Assembly (NCBI GenBank): GCA_033439765.1
Contig: JAULSN010000008.1
Coordinates: 1,984,001-2,048,000 of the forward strand
Reading direction: 5' to 3'
Origin: Lasiosphaeria ovina
Lineage: Eukaryota > Ascomycota > Sordariomycetes > Sordariales > Lasiosphaeriaceae
Length of the DNA: 64,000 bases
A program made the translations under genes and the position numbers. How positions within the stretch are numbered: the stretch's first letter is position 1; each line of letters starts with the position of its first letter. Under the pieces are notes generated by a model that saw nothing but the letters and a program-made list of their open reading frames with translations, made no database searches and was not told where the DNA came from. This document shows positions 41,870 to 54,200 of this stretch, in pieces.

Positions 41870-42196
41870 AACCTAAGGTGGGCTCTCTAGAAGGTTCTTG
41901 TTAAAGTATGGCTAGTTACTAGGGTTATAGGGTCCTGAAGTGCAGGGCACTGCAGTAGCTGTGTTGGAGTTATGAGTGTTGTGGCTGTTGTGTGGTGCTG
42001 AGGGCGCTATACCTAGATTGTTTACTTTGCCTCACAGCACCCTCTCGAAACCCCTATACGTCTTGGCATACGTAAGACAAGCCCACTAGAAGACTGTAGA
42101 ATACAGAGCTGTCTACGGAGCCTGTGGGCCTCTAGAACCTTTTAGAGAGCCCACCTTAGGTCCATATAGACCTGTCCTTTCCCTTAGATAGATTTC

Positions 42197-42549
42197 CTTC
42201 CAAGTAAGCAAGCTTCTTGTTGTGAGTATAAAAGAAAGCAACAAGCAAGCACTGCACTCACCACTCTTTGTACTATACTTCTTCTATAATACAACTCCTC
42301 TCCGTCTTCTTTAGCACCCACAGTTGGTCCCGAAGACCCTGACTGCAGGGCAGAGTCCCCTACAGCCTACGAGGTAGACTGCTGAGCAGAGTCCTCACAG
42401 TCTGAGTGGCAGGCCTGTAGCAGAGTTCTACAGACCTGTAGTCAGTCAGCCTGCTTCCCTCAGTGCCTTGCAGAAGCACTGTTGTATCGGACCGTAGGGC
42501 ACAGTTCCCTACAGTCTACCCTGCACTTGATCGACCTACCTTGCACTTG
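42197..42549. repeat. unclassified repetitive sequence with TATA-like box
   Basis: A TATA-like GAGTATAAAAG lies near 42224. From about 42350 there are degenerate repeats of a CAGAGTCCYYACAGYCT-like unit, seen at 42351, 42387, 42421 and 42500. Together with the following direct repeat this could be an LTR running from TGTTGTG (42218) to TTCAACA (42653), but the left partner is truncated and no target duplication is visible. Confidence 0.4.
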
Positions 42550-42653
42550 GTTCCCGATATACGCTACACGCCTTGCTTCCGCTGCACCTGTCACAACACT
42601 GTGCACCCTGTATAGGTGCTGAGTTCAGGCCTATATAGGAACGTAGTTCAACA
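42550..42653. repeat. direct repeat, right copy
   Basis: 104 bp, partner of 28251..28344; the last 54 bp differ at only a few positions. Right flank CTATC does not match the left flank of its partner. Confidence 0.6.
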
Positions 42654-43985
42654 CTATCTCTATATTTTGGGCGAGTATAATATAGAGGCGAAGAATAAAA
42701 TCTACTAGTTACGCTCTCTCGCTGGTAGGATAGTTACCAGTTACCGCCCCGTACCGTGAATACGGTTACTTATCACGCACCCTCGCTATGCGTGGTTACC
42801 AGTCCCCGTTTGTCGTGGATCGGTTACTACCAGTCAACACCCGCGCCATGGATGCGGTTACCAGTTACTAGTTAGCAGACACTGGCCGGGGTCTAGGGAT
42901 GCGGGGTGGGAGGCAGCCTATTTGAAAACGGAAGTCACCGTTTTATAACGGTCAATTTTACATAGGTTCGTGGGTTACTAATAGAGGGAAAGAGGGACCC
43001 GTTTTTGGATCCCAAGTACCCCCTGTTTTTGACCCCCTTTACCTCGTAGGGCAAGCTTCTAGGGATTGGATTGTAGAGACCTAAATACCCCCCCCCCTCT
43101 CTCAGTCACAACAACAATAGACAATAAATATTTTTCTCGCAGCTAATGTTTAACTTGTCGGCCGCAGGCGCGCATGTGTATGTATGGTGTGCGTACCTGT
43201 GGGTGAGTTAAGTAGTGAACGTGCGTGCGTGCGTGTGTGTGTGTATGTGTGTATGTGTGTGTACGCCTCAGAGCGAGCGAGACTGTGCCCCTCGCATCGC
43301 ATCTACCCATAAATACTTTTGGCAGATCCCTTTCGGTTGATAGGCCGACTCGGAAGGACCCGTTTGGCCCCCAGAATCCTGATGGAAATATTCACACACC
43401 TCGACGGTTTTGAGTCGGTGGGTTTAGTTTGCCAGTTGAAGCTAGGAGGGGGGGAACGAGAGAAGTAAATAAGTCTTACACGCTCAGTACTTTCATTGTA
43501 AACGACAATAACCCGCTTTGTGGGTTCGATGGCTCATGTCGTAGTCACCCGTCCCAAACAGCACGATGGTCAAATGAGTATCATGTGTATTATACTATCT
43601 TGAACTCAGGCCCTAATTTTAACTTTAGGCCATGATAGTGTCTCCCTTCTTCCCCATTTTCTAACTCCTAACAACCCGAGCCAGTGAAAGATCGGTCCTG
43701 TAGAGATCCTGAGATGATATATTATGTACGCGAGGGGTATTGTTGTGGAGGTCAAGGAGGATAAAAAGAGACTAAAAGTGTTTATGCATTGAGTAATGCC
43801 CCTGGAAAGTTTTCCGACCGTTCATGAATGGAATTAAATACAAACAAGCGAAAGAATAAGGCGATATCGCCGGGCGCCTACAAACGCCCGCACGCCATGG
43901 TATGTGCAAAGTAAAAAGCCCCTATTATACAGTCTTCATGAATTCGTTTCGGATTTGTTGCTGTTGGCGTGCCGGAGAGCTGTCT
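42654..43985. other. island right flank, no gene seen
   Basis: Repeated short phrases (GGTTACCAGT and variants at about 42730-42870) give a weakly repetitive start. A GT-rich microsatellite lies at about 43220-43264. No supported open frame. The DUF3455 gene ends immediately to the right. Confidence 0.5.
43220..43264. repeat. GT/GC microsatellite
   Basis: Imperfect run of GTGC then GTGT and GTAT units, including GTGTGTGTGTGTATGTGTGT. Confidence 0.8.
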
Positions 43986-44886
43986 TTACTTCGCAAAGAA
44001 CCAATATCTGAGGAATCAAGTGTTAGCGTACTACGTATTGAGCTTCATATGTTCAGGAATAACTTACTGTGCTGCATATTGCACCTCGAAGGTTGGTGTC
44101 AACCCCTTGCAACTCGCAGGAGCGCTGCCACCCGCAGTCTCAACACGGTAAACCTCTTGAAGACCGCCAGAGGCGCCAACCTTGGCCACGAGCTTCAGCC
44201 ACGGGACGGCTGGCTCTCCCTTCTGGCCCTTAGCCGCATTTGCCGGGGCTGGAGTGTTGTTGGTCTTGTTGCATTGTGCCTCGCCAAGCTTCAAGTTTTG
44301 GCTGACATCAAGGTTGAAGAATGGGGTTGTGGTGGTGGTGAAGTAATGCAAACCGCTGACACCGAGGTTGGAAGGAGCAAGCTTCGACTCGTTTTCAGTC
44401 AGGTTAAATTGTATGGCAGCACGAGACAGCGAGCTGGCAAGATCCGGGTAGGTCGAGGCTAGGCACGAGGCGTTGAACAGGGTGGCCACTGCGCCGTTGG
44501 CGACCGGAACGGCGGTTGCATTTTTGAGATCGCATGTGTAGTTCTGGGTACCACGGCCGAGGGCAACATGCTTGAGGTACAGGCCCGCAGTCGGTGGGGG
44601 GAGAGGGGTCGGTGCTGTCTCAGATGTGAGTCTTGTTGACCTGAACGACGGATGAGGGTTATGAGGAGAGATCCATACCAGCTGGGAGAGAAGCTTTGGA
44701 GAGGTCGCAGACGGGCGCCTGGGTCAAGATCTTGCTCGCTTGAACCTTGGATGCCAACAGGTTGAAGTACTCGGCTACAGTATCTATGCCACCGGGCAAT
44801 GCAGCGGCCACGTTGAGGTCTGGGAAAGTGGGAGCCGCGAAGACTGAGGAGCCCAGCGCTGAGAGGATGAATGTTGAGGCACGCAT
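43986..44886 (-). CDS. secreted DUF3455 family protein
   Basis: Three exons: 44886..44679, 44614..44068 and 44007..43986 (258 residues). A clear signal peptide (MRASTFILSALGSSVFAAP) has its cleavage site near 18. The family core follows: LPPPTAGLYLKHVALGRGTQ then NYTCDL, FNASCL, and WLKLVAK...YRVETAGGSAPASC. The last exon restores the usual ending, VQYAAQ then YWFFAK. Several Asn-x-Ser/Thr sites fit secretion. Function of DUF3455 is not established; many ascomycetes carry extracellular copies. Without splicing the last intron, the frame would stop at 44062-44064 and lose the conserved YWF tail. Confidence 0.88.
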
Positions 44887-47466
44887 GGCTACGGTTGTGG
44901 TTGTGAGGAGGTGATATCAAGGCTGTCGTGAGTCGGGGAGGGATGTCAACTGCGCGGTCTCGAGAAAGCGGTAGCGGAAACGGAAACGGAAGTGGAAGTG
45001 GTGGCAGGGATGTGAGTGAGGTTAGGTGGGCGATATTATAGGTATCTTGGATGGAGGTTCAGAAGATGCGCCGTAGAGACCCGAGACCTAGTTGGCCAGA
45101 AACCGAAAGCAACCTAGATATGCCGAAATAGGAAAGGAAGAGGAAGGAAAAAGCAGATACCGTCACAGGGAGGATGAGGGAAGTGTCCAGCCAGACGGTA
45201 TATAGGGAGAGAAGAGAATGGGATGAACGAGGAGGGGAGGTCAAGTGCCGATCTCAACTCTACATTGTCTCTCGAGGAGCACTGGGGAAGGCTATAGTTA
45301 TAGCACGCGTGTACGGTACGACCGACTGAGTGGACGAGAGCGCCCAGCTTCTACCCGCGGCCGGGCGGCACAAATAAGGTGGCCAGCCGCGAGGTCCTCG
45401 CCATCCCTGCCAGCCGCGATGCCCCTCCTGCAGGAACCTATCTGGGTACCTCGCGGAGGATATTATCCCACTGGGGGATATTCGACAGAGGAGACAAGCT
45501 CCCGCCCGAGAGGCGCCACTGGGCAAGCCCTCGAGAGCTTGGCTGAGAAAAAGGGCGCCGGGCCAGCCGCCGACAGGGTCGCAACGGCGACGGGAAGGAA
45601 GGTGGGACAGGTATTACTGGACCTGTAATTGGAAAGCTGCTATCTGACTGGTCAAACCAAGCGATCTCTTGCAAGATGGCGGGGAGCCCCCTGTCATCCT
45701 ATCCCGGCTCTCCGCTGCAAGCGCCGGGGCCGTGCGTCTCCACTGTGGGTCAAATTATTTGGACGAATTTCGCGACTTTCAATGCACAGTTGTACCTATC
45801 CCACGCCAGAGTATCTCGGTGAGCGCTGTAATGGTGGCGCGCACCAGCAACTTTGAGAGCTTGGCTGTCAAACTTGCTAGGTGTGAAGAGTTGTTAGCTT
45901 ACAGTCTGTCAAACCCAAAGGCAACCCCGGGTATCAAGCCTTGGGCAACTGCAGTAGCGACTGACGAATGTACGGCCCCTTGAGCGAGTTTTGCGACTCA
46001 ACAAAGGAGGCTTGACATATCCCTAGAGACGCTCGTGCTTCCAACACCTCGGGAACGGACGAACCTGACTCACCTTCCGTCTGAACTCTTCACTAGACCT
46101 ATCGCGAACGAGGCTCGGGTTCTACATGAGCTCGCTCTTCACCCAGGAGATGGGACCGGGCCAACACAGGCAAAAACATCATGGTTGAACGCGAACGTAG
46201 TAGCTGGCTGGTAGAACAGCCGAGTCGACATGAAAAGGGTGTAGTTCTAATCTAGCATTTGTCTAGCCGATGGTATGGCCTTCACTAGTGGTGAGGTTTG
46301 TATTGTTTGGACCACAGTCCGTCCACGGACGGGTTATCGAATTAGCGCCAGCGGCTAAAAAATCCGAGGACCAAAATAGCCAAGAAAAAGAAACGTGTGT
46401 GGAAGCGCGGCAAACAATGTGGGCAAAAATAGACATCTGGGATATTTACCCCTCTTTCGCATCGCAATTTTGCCCCGCCCTCGCTAATTAACTCGGGCAA
46501 GATGGAGAAATTAGCCCGAAATTGACTTGATCAGCGTGTGTTTATCGGGCAGGAATGACAGAACGGGCATCTCAACTGTCTCCGAAAATCTGTAAACAAC
46601 GTAACTATCATAAAGCTTTTAGACCTATGCATACCTTACTTACCGATGTAATTGATAAGAAAAATCAGTTCTCTCTTGAGTTGAGGGTCATGGGGAAGAA
46701 CTAATACAGCGAAGAGATATTTCTAAATGCCATTTTAGGTTTCCATTTTCCCTCGTCGTCGTCATCGTCATTCTCATTACCACGATCAAAGCTCTCACTA
46801 CCCGTCTGTCCTAGTCTTGTTCTACAAAACTAGGTATCTATGCGCCCGAGACGGGGGGCTTTGCAGCGGCCAAGAAGCAGCCAGAGCAAATCGACTAAAA
46901 AAACCACCCGCGTGGTTTGCAGGGGGGTGGTGTCTGACACCGCTGAATAGACGCTGGCCGCCCGTCGTAGCCCTCCAAACACGTCCCTCCCCCCCACCAT
47001 CATCCATGACTGTGGACGGCTTCCATGTTGTGGATCTCCCGTCCATCCAGACCCAATGGCGCCAAAAAAAAGCGCGCCCAAGTCCCCACCATTGGAAGCT
47101 CAAAGGAAACCCCAATATCGGAGATCTGGCTGGAGATTCGCTGGACGTCAGTTCGACTTCTGCAGCAGGCAGGAAGCAGCAGAAGCGGAGCGCCGAACGT
47201 TCTCAACCCGCCACCGGATGCAACTCCAAGGCCTTCAAAGAAATGGTGGCAATGGCTGCACGTGAAGCCGATACCTATCTGATCTTAACGCTGCTGTATT
47301 CTCTTAGAATTAACATAGTTCTACAATTTCCCACATGTGATAATTGACAAGTCCTGCCGGGATTAGCGGGACGCCAGATATGAGAGGCCTTGGAAGGCAT
47401 TAACGAGGCCTTAGAGTCGTACTGAAATTGATGTGTATTCACCGTGCAAGAGTCTGCGGAGAACAG
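44887..47466. other. long intergenic region, no supported gene
   Basis: About 2.6 kb upstream of the DUF3455 gene. Several open frames of 60-176 codons overlap on both strands and none shows a domain or consistent splice sites. The longest (46817..47347) conflicts with equally long antisense frames. Nothing else noted. Confidence 0.4.
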
Positions 47467-47736
47467 TACAGTTCAATCCCTGAATGTTTGTTACGCGGTA
47501 CTTAGATACTGAGAAGAATGAGAGTAAATACACGGGCTATGGAAAGCCATTGATGTAGGATAATATAGACCGGGAGGCATTATTAAGAGAGAGAAAGGCC
47601 TCTTATACTCTATAATAAGGGTTCTTTAAGCTATCACCTCCCTCGACGAAAACCCTTTAGGGCGAGCCGTAAGAAATTGAGGCCTTCCGAATCTTGGAAA
47701 GTCCCCCGCTAACAAACATTCAGGGATTAGACTGTA
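47467..47736. mobile_element. MITE copy 2, Tc1/mariner-like
   Basis: 270 bp with TA on both sides. Left tip CAGTTCAATCCCTGAATG plus TTTGTT; right tip AACAAACATTCAGGGATTAG plus ACTG. Interior resembles copy 1 at 24229 but with many differences, so the two inserted separately or long ago. Confidence 0.85.
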
Positions 47737-48310
47737 CGATCGAGAGGCATTCCCTGAAGAAATGTCAGTGTCACGAATTCGATTATTTGTTTGCTCTGCT
47801 GTTCCCCGTATTTTCCAAAGACTATGATATGTGAACCAAGATTATCAAACTCCTCCAGCTGCTGTGCGATACAACATAGGTACAATACAACACACACAAT
47901 TTTGGGTGGTTCAACCGCCGGGTACTATTACAGACCATGGAATATGAACAATAGTGAAAGCAGGAAACCGAGGTGGGCGGATAACGGATCGAGCGGCCGG
48001 CCACCAGGTATTCTCCGAAGAAGGATGGCAACCAATCCGCCCGATGCCGACTACGCAGCCGCCGAGGTCTTTACAGACGTCTTGCAACCGCCTTCCAACT
48101 TCAACCCCGCCCCACAGGTAAAATATCCCGGTGTGCAAGATTCAGGATGCTCTCCTTGCTGTTATACCACCATCAGCAAGCGAAGCGTTCTTCTCAGATG
48201 AATGGCCAGAACTGATACCCCATACCACACACTTTTTTGGACTACCCCCCTCCTTTTCGCATTATACACAATTACACGCAACGTCATCATAATTGCCCAT
48301 GTCGGACTCT
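47737..48310. other. intergenic region with a weak open frame
   Basis: A frame starting ATG at 47944 (MNNSESRKPRWADNG) runs to 48201, with a donor-like CAG|GTAAAA at about 48116. It would be convergent with CASP. No family is recognised, and I do not call it a gene. Confidence 0.3.
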
Positions 48311-50682
48311 TCATTGTCCATTAAACCCTTCTTCTTGCCATTTGCCATGATCAGCAGTGCCAGCATTGTCGCCAGCCACCGCCGCCGCACCTCCATTCGC
48401 GGCGGCAGCAGCAGCGGCTCCCGCAGCACTATGACTCAAGTGGCTGGCGTGTGTGTCCACGTTGATGGTGCCAAGCCAATAAAGAGAGAAGAACACGAGG
48501 AGGTGCAACGCAACGCAGTAGATAGCGAAGAGATTCCTGCTGGTGCGGCTGGCCAGCACCATACGCGTGACCGAGTATACTATGCGCTCCGGTAGGCTCA
48601 TGCGTTTGTAAGCACGTGCTGACTCGCGACCCCGGAACGCCGCAAAGGGCGAGATGTTGGACTCATAGGCCTTGCGGTACCGGTCCAGCACGATGCCCGG
48701 GTTGCCACTACTGCCCCCGCCTACGGAGACAGTCGAGGGGTTAGGGTTGGAGGCGTATGCGGATGACGACGACGACGAGGTAGGCGCCGCGCGGTTGTAC
48801 GTGGACACGTAACGTGTCTTCTCGTAGAGATTCAGATTGTCCTTTTGGAGCGCGGCAATCTCCTGCCGCAACTGTGACATATTTCTGTTGCACTCGGACA
48901 GCTCCTGCTCGAGCTGCGCGTTCCTCTTCTTGAATCGGTCGCGCTGTGCTGTGATCATGGGAAGAATACCAGACCCGCCGCCCATCAGTTCGCTGCTGGA
49001 GTCGCGCGGACTGAAGCCGCTTATGATTGACGAGGTGGGTGACGTCCTCCCTTTGCGTGTTGGCGCCACCGATGGGGCATACCGACTCACGTACGTGCCG
49101 GCCACGGAGGCGCCTGACGGAAAGGCATTGGGCGCCTCGGCTTGGATTGTCGCAAGCTCGTCCTCCAGCTTCTCATTGAGGTTCTGAGACTTCTCAAGCT
49201 CAGCATTCGTCCTCGAGAGATCTTCTTGCATGTTTTGCAGTCTGTTCTGGAGATCCTGATGCGACACACGCAAAATTGTGAGCTCGTCGCCCAACTTCTT
49301 GTTGCGTGCTAGGAGAAGCTGCTCCAGCGTGTCTCCCTTGCCGTTACCGACTGTTGCGTCCTGATCATCGGCAGGATCCCTCCCGTCGTCGTCATCTCCG
49401 GTCGAGAATTCGATGCTCTTTAGCACCTCGAGCTCCTGCTTGACGTCGTCGTAGTCGCTCCACCTCTGTACTTTGCCCTTGAGAATGTCTCGTTCTTCTT
49501 TAAGCAGTCCGACCTCTCTCTCTAGACTGCGGAGCCTCGTATCAAGATCCCTCTTTAGCCCTTCCTTCTCAACCCTCGAAACGTCCAGTTTCCGGATAAG
49601 CGAGGAGTTCTCAGACCTCATCCTCATATAACCAGGATCGTCTTCCAAGACGAGCGCAGGCTGTGCAGGCACCTGCGACTTGGCCTGCGCTAGATCCAAG
49701 CGCAGCTGCTCATTCCGGGCCTCTACTTCCGCAAGTCGTGCACTGGTACGCTCTAGGTCCGAGTGGACCATTTCCAGCTCGGCACTCGTGAAATGCCCCC
49801 GCTGGCTGTCCTCGGCATCCTCGGATTTGCCCAGTCGTTGGTTGACCTCATAGCTGGCCTTGATCTCGTTGAGTAGGCGTTCTTGGTTTTCCAGTTTGTC
49901 CTCCAGGGCTTTCTCTTTGGCCACCCAGTTGTCCTGCTTTTCGTCGAGCACACTGGTCCACGAGACCTCAACCTCCTTTACTTTTCCCTCGAGGTTTTCC
50001 TGTAACTGCTTTCTTGCGTCGCGCTCTGTCTGTAATTTGGACTCCGTGTCCTCGAGTTGGGATGTTAGCCCGGCAACTGTTTCCTGTAAATGCTGATTCT
50101 CCTGGCTGAGCTTTGGTAGTGTGTCCTCGGACACGAGCATTGAGTCAACCGAGGCCTCGAGAAGAGGGTAGGGATCTGGGGCTTCGGAAAGCGATGTGTA
50201 GGCGTGAAGAAAGGCCGAGTTTATGGATTTTGAGTGGTTAGCCAGGAGGTCGATGAAGGTCTGGTAAGCTATTCCTCGACGTTAGAACATGTTTCCACAT
50301 TTTTGCCTGGTTGCCACTGGATGTACCTTTTAGTAGGCCCTTGATTTCCGACAGCTTGCTTCCATCGTCCAACTTCCTAAAGTCCTTGGTTTTCTGCGCA
50401 AGATCCTTCCTCTGGACCGTCGAATCGCGTTGAAATGTTACGATCTCGGACGCCGTGTTGTCCAAATTTGAGACCAAGGATGTGAAGTCGAGGCCTGACG
50501 AACGCGTCGGTCAGCTTGGCGCACCCAGTCAGAGCGCAAAGAGAGTACAAGGGAATCAGCCTACTTCTCCATTGTGAGATAGCGCTTTGGAACTTGTTGG
50601 CCGCATCGTGGCCAGTTGTGGGAGCCGGTAAGTGGATGCTCGCTCCCGTTGTTGGGGTGTCAGGGGCGCTGCCGTTGGCCAT
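48311..50682 (-). CDS. COY1: Golgi membrane coiled-coil protein CASP (COY1-like)
   Basis: Golgin anchored in the Golgi membrane, working in intra-Golgi retrograde traffic with tethers and SNAREs. Three exons: 50682..50565, 50494..50327 and 50268..48311 (747 residues). Start MANGSAPDTPTTG; then SAISQWRSLDFTSLVSNLDN across the first junction and SEIKGLLKAYQTFIDLLANH across the second, matching the CASP N-terminus (AFLHAYTSLSEAPDPYPLLE). Residues about 145-560 are heptad coiled coil. The conserved C-terminus has RYRKAYESNISPFAAFRGRE, ERIVYSVTRMVLASRTSRN and a membrane helix (about 674-695), then an Ala/Gly-rich tail. Divergent from Vps3. Confidence 0.94.
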
Positions 50683-51233
50683 TGCCAAAGAGACGAGTTG
50701 TTCGTCGCAATTCTTGGACTGGGGAAGCGGAGATGGCAAAGATCTCAACGGCTGATTGAGGTGATAACAGCCGCAATGACGCTATGACGCCTTAATGATA
50801 GAACATCGGAGCTTTGGCTGTGAGTTTGTGTGATGATGAATTAATTGTAAGCTGTTCGGAATAAGGTGGCTCGACAGTCCTGCGAGACGGCTGGCGGTTG
50901 GCCCAAGCGGATGGGTCCGCGGCACGCGTCCCACTGGTGGCTCAGGGTCTAGCCTAGAAGGCCCCTAAACCTAATTAGAATTGCAGGGACCTAACGCCCT
51001 CGGGAGCTAATGTATCCGTACCTAGGTATCTTTCAGCCTTCCCCACTGCCGTATGCGAATGCGTAACCACACGAGAGCTTCCATCCCAGCCTTACCTAAC
51101 GCCGCAGCCTTCGAATAGCCTCCTCAACCGGCCGGCCGCGCGTCTCCGAAATAAACCGAATAACGCCCTGCTACTCCATGCAGGATCGGCTGTGAGCGTA
51201 GGAGGTCCTGGTGATGATGGTGTGCGGTGTACA
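50683..51233. promoter_or_regulatory. divergent promoter region of CASP and Vps3 genes
   Basis: 551 bp between two outward-facing starts of membrane-traffic genes. No clear motif; a TACCTAGGTAT palindrome-like string lies near 51018-51028. Confidence 0.4.
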
Positions 51234-54200
51234 ATGGCATCTGATGCAAGGAGAAGGCTGCCGAAGGCGCTAAGAAGCCCTAGAGCTGGCCCCTTCGTAT
51301 TACGACAGCTGCTCCACGGCGTTCCTCTGTCTGCCGATGGCGCCAATGAAGATATCAAGATCAACTGCGTCGACTACCTAGGTATGAGCTCTGGTGTTTC
51401 TCGTCCGCAGTCCCAGTGTAATTGGGATGCTAATGTGCTAGCGCATAGATGGCAACCTCTACATCGGCACCACGGCGTCTGAGCTGCTACATTTCTTCCG
51501 TATCCCCCCCGACCCGCATGATCCGGAGAGCAGCGCCTCCTTTATTCTAGCCTCCCGCCGGAATCCCGAATATTCAGCCGCCTCCGCTGCCACCAATGGC
51601 CCGCGCCCCGGTGTGCAGCAGATCCTCCTGTTGCCACGCGTTGGCAAGCTCTGCGTCCTCTGCAACTGGACCGTGACCTTCTACTCCCTACCCGAGCTGA
51701 GTGAGGTCTTCAACGGAACTCAAGTTAAGAACTGTAACTGGATTGGCGGCGTCGACCTGAACGATGATGCCGGTGACGCGGATGATAGATCAAGGGGTGT
51801 GACTATACTCCTCTCGCTCAACCGCCGGATACAAGTAGTCAAAATAGGGGCCGAGGATGCTCGCGTTATTAGAGTACGTATTGCTCTGCCGGGCCTGCTA
51901 ATACAAAGAAGAAAAGGAAAAGGAAAAGGATGTCTAATGTTTTCTAGAAAATCGACTTTGCCGGCAGCACCCTCTCGGTACGCAGAGATTCGATAGCATG
52001 TGTAGCCGATTCCCAAAGCTATTCCTTGTTGGATGTTGAGCGTCAGCTGAAGATTCCCCTCATGAGCATCTCATCTTTGGATGACTCGCAGCTGGGGGGG
52101 ACTTTTGGTCAGGCCCAAGACATTGCTGGCGGGCCAGATGGTGGGCTGCTAAGAAGTTCATCTTCTGCCACCGCTCGTTCCCTATTAGCACCGCACGATA
52201 CACAAGGCCATGGCCGTAGTACGAGCTTGGGTGGCTTCATCACCGGTAACATACGCAGAAACGATAGGAGGCCGACAGAGGCCGATGACGTTGTCTTCCA
52301 AGACGCTGAACCGCCGCCGCCTTCCCGAAGCCCTGCTCCTGGAGCATCGTCGTCAAGCCGTGCCCAACAGGACTCGGACAAGCCACTCCCTGCCCCTCCA
52401 ACAGAATCCAGAGGAGAAGCGGCCGCCCGCCCTGAGAGCACCCAGGTTCCGGCGCGGACGGTGTCACCTCCAAAAACAGGATCGGCCTTCTTGAGACCTC
52501 ACATTCTGTCGCCTGCCTCGGAAGAGTTTCTCCTTGTAACAGGAACGGGCCCTCTTGATCCAGGCATTGGCATGTTTGTGAATCTTGACGGTGACCCGAC
52601 CCGACCGACCCTGGAGTTCGATAGATATCCCCGCGAAATTGTGGTTGATGGGGGGGCATCAGACCTCTCTTCATCGCGACCGTCTCTTGGTACTGAGGAA
52701 GAGGGATATGTCCTTGCTTCCATGGTCAGAGAGTTTGAAGATGGCCTCCACCACGGTCTCGAGATACAACGATTTGACGTGAATGTAGGAGAGGATGAGC
52801 CTGAAAAGTTCTGGCTAGAGGTCGGAAACACGGAGACAAAAGGTTCAATACCCAACACCCCGATAGGCATCCGATCATTGATGCAGAGCGAGGAGACACT
52901 GTTCGAAGAGGTAGTAGATAAGCTTTGCCAAAGACGGTTCTCGCCGTTTCGGGGCAATCCCGACACACCGACCATGTCCCTGAGAAGCATGGATTCCCGC
53001 ACAGCGCTGTCCATGGAGAGACAATCCCAAGAGAAGGAGTTATTTGATAGAGATTTGGAGTCGGATGATGAGTCACTTCCTCCAGACTGGGAGGCTACAA
53101 GGAACAAGGAGGGCAGGGAATTCGTACGAAGGCTTGCAAAGACTTCTTCACGGGTGGCTGTGTGGGCAGGAGCCGATATTTGGTGGGCTGTTCGGAATCC
53201 CTTACTCTTGCAACTAGAGATGGCGCTTGAGCTTGCAATCTCTGGAGGCCAAGGTGCCACAGTGGGAAATACGGACGAGAGGCACCAAATTCTGGCACTT
53301 CTGAACACAATCAAGGGCCGAGATGCAAGAACAGAACTCGAGTTTATGACTCTCGGCTATATCCGGCAAAGAGCCAGCGTTATGCTCCTGTCAACATTGC
53401 TCAGCTCGCCAGAGCCGCCATTTTCCGACGCAGAAACAAAAGCAATGGAGGAGAACCTTCTAGGCGGGGATCTAGACGCCAGAGTTGTCCTTGCACTTGT
53501 TCCAGCCCTTCGAAACGAAATTGTGGTGAATCGGAAAGGGATCTGGATTTACGGCGGAGTGAAGGCTACCGTCGAGGGCTATATCTCAAGCGAAGAGATC
53601 CGTCCGAGCATCCAGACAATCAACTCCTTGGACCGCCACGTTCTCTTGTTCTTGAGGCGTTTCCTCACAGCATGGAGGAAAAAGAAAGGATTTGGCAGCA
53701 TACCGGACGAGGTCTTCCGGACCGTGGACGCATCCCTACTACTGGTTCTCCTAGAGCTTGACCAAGACACGCCAAAGGGTCAGGCTGCTAAAACCGGCTC
53801 TGTCCGGAAGGATCTGTACGATCTAGTCGATCATGGAGTCGATTGCTTTGACAGAGCTGTGGACCTCCTTGAGTCGTACGGTCGTCTCTTTGTCCTCAGC
53901 CGGCTTTACCAACACCATAAGATGGCGGCGGATGTTCTCGCAACGTGGAGACGTATCGTCGAAGGCGAGGAAGACAGAGGGGGGGAGCTTGGAGACGGCG
54001 AGCAACGGGTCAAAAACTATCTTCCAAACATTAGCAACCAGGCGCTAGTGCAGGAATATGGCGTGTGGCTCGCCGCTCGCAACCCCAGGCTTGGTGTCCA
54101 GGTCTTTGCAGACGAGAAAGGCAAAGCCCCGAAGTTTGAACCCACTCAAGTTGTGACGATACTGAGAGAGGAAGCGCCGGACGCGGTGAAATATTACCTC

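Larger units (their letters stand above)
28345..42196. mobile_element. fold-back element with 63-bp inverted termini, split by gypsy
   Basis: Left arm is 28345..28383 plus 41875..41898; right arm is 42134..42196. Both begin GAAATCTATCTAAGGGAAAG from the outside and match at 60 of 63 positions. Without the gypsy insertion and one copy of its target duplication, the element is 361 bp. It has no coding capacity. Flanks show no clear target duplication, so the superfamily is unknown. Confidence 0.65.

Noticed and set aside
46817..47347. 176-codon open frame on the plus strand
   Set aside because: Equally long antisense frames overlap it, composition is low-complexity, and no domain or splice pattern is seen.
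24229..47736. The island as a Starship-type giant element
   Set aside because: No tyrosine-recombinase captain gene can be seen, and the content is explained by nested LTR elements, solo LTRs and MITEs.
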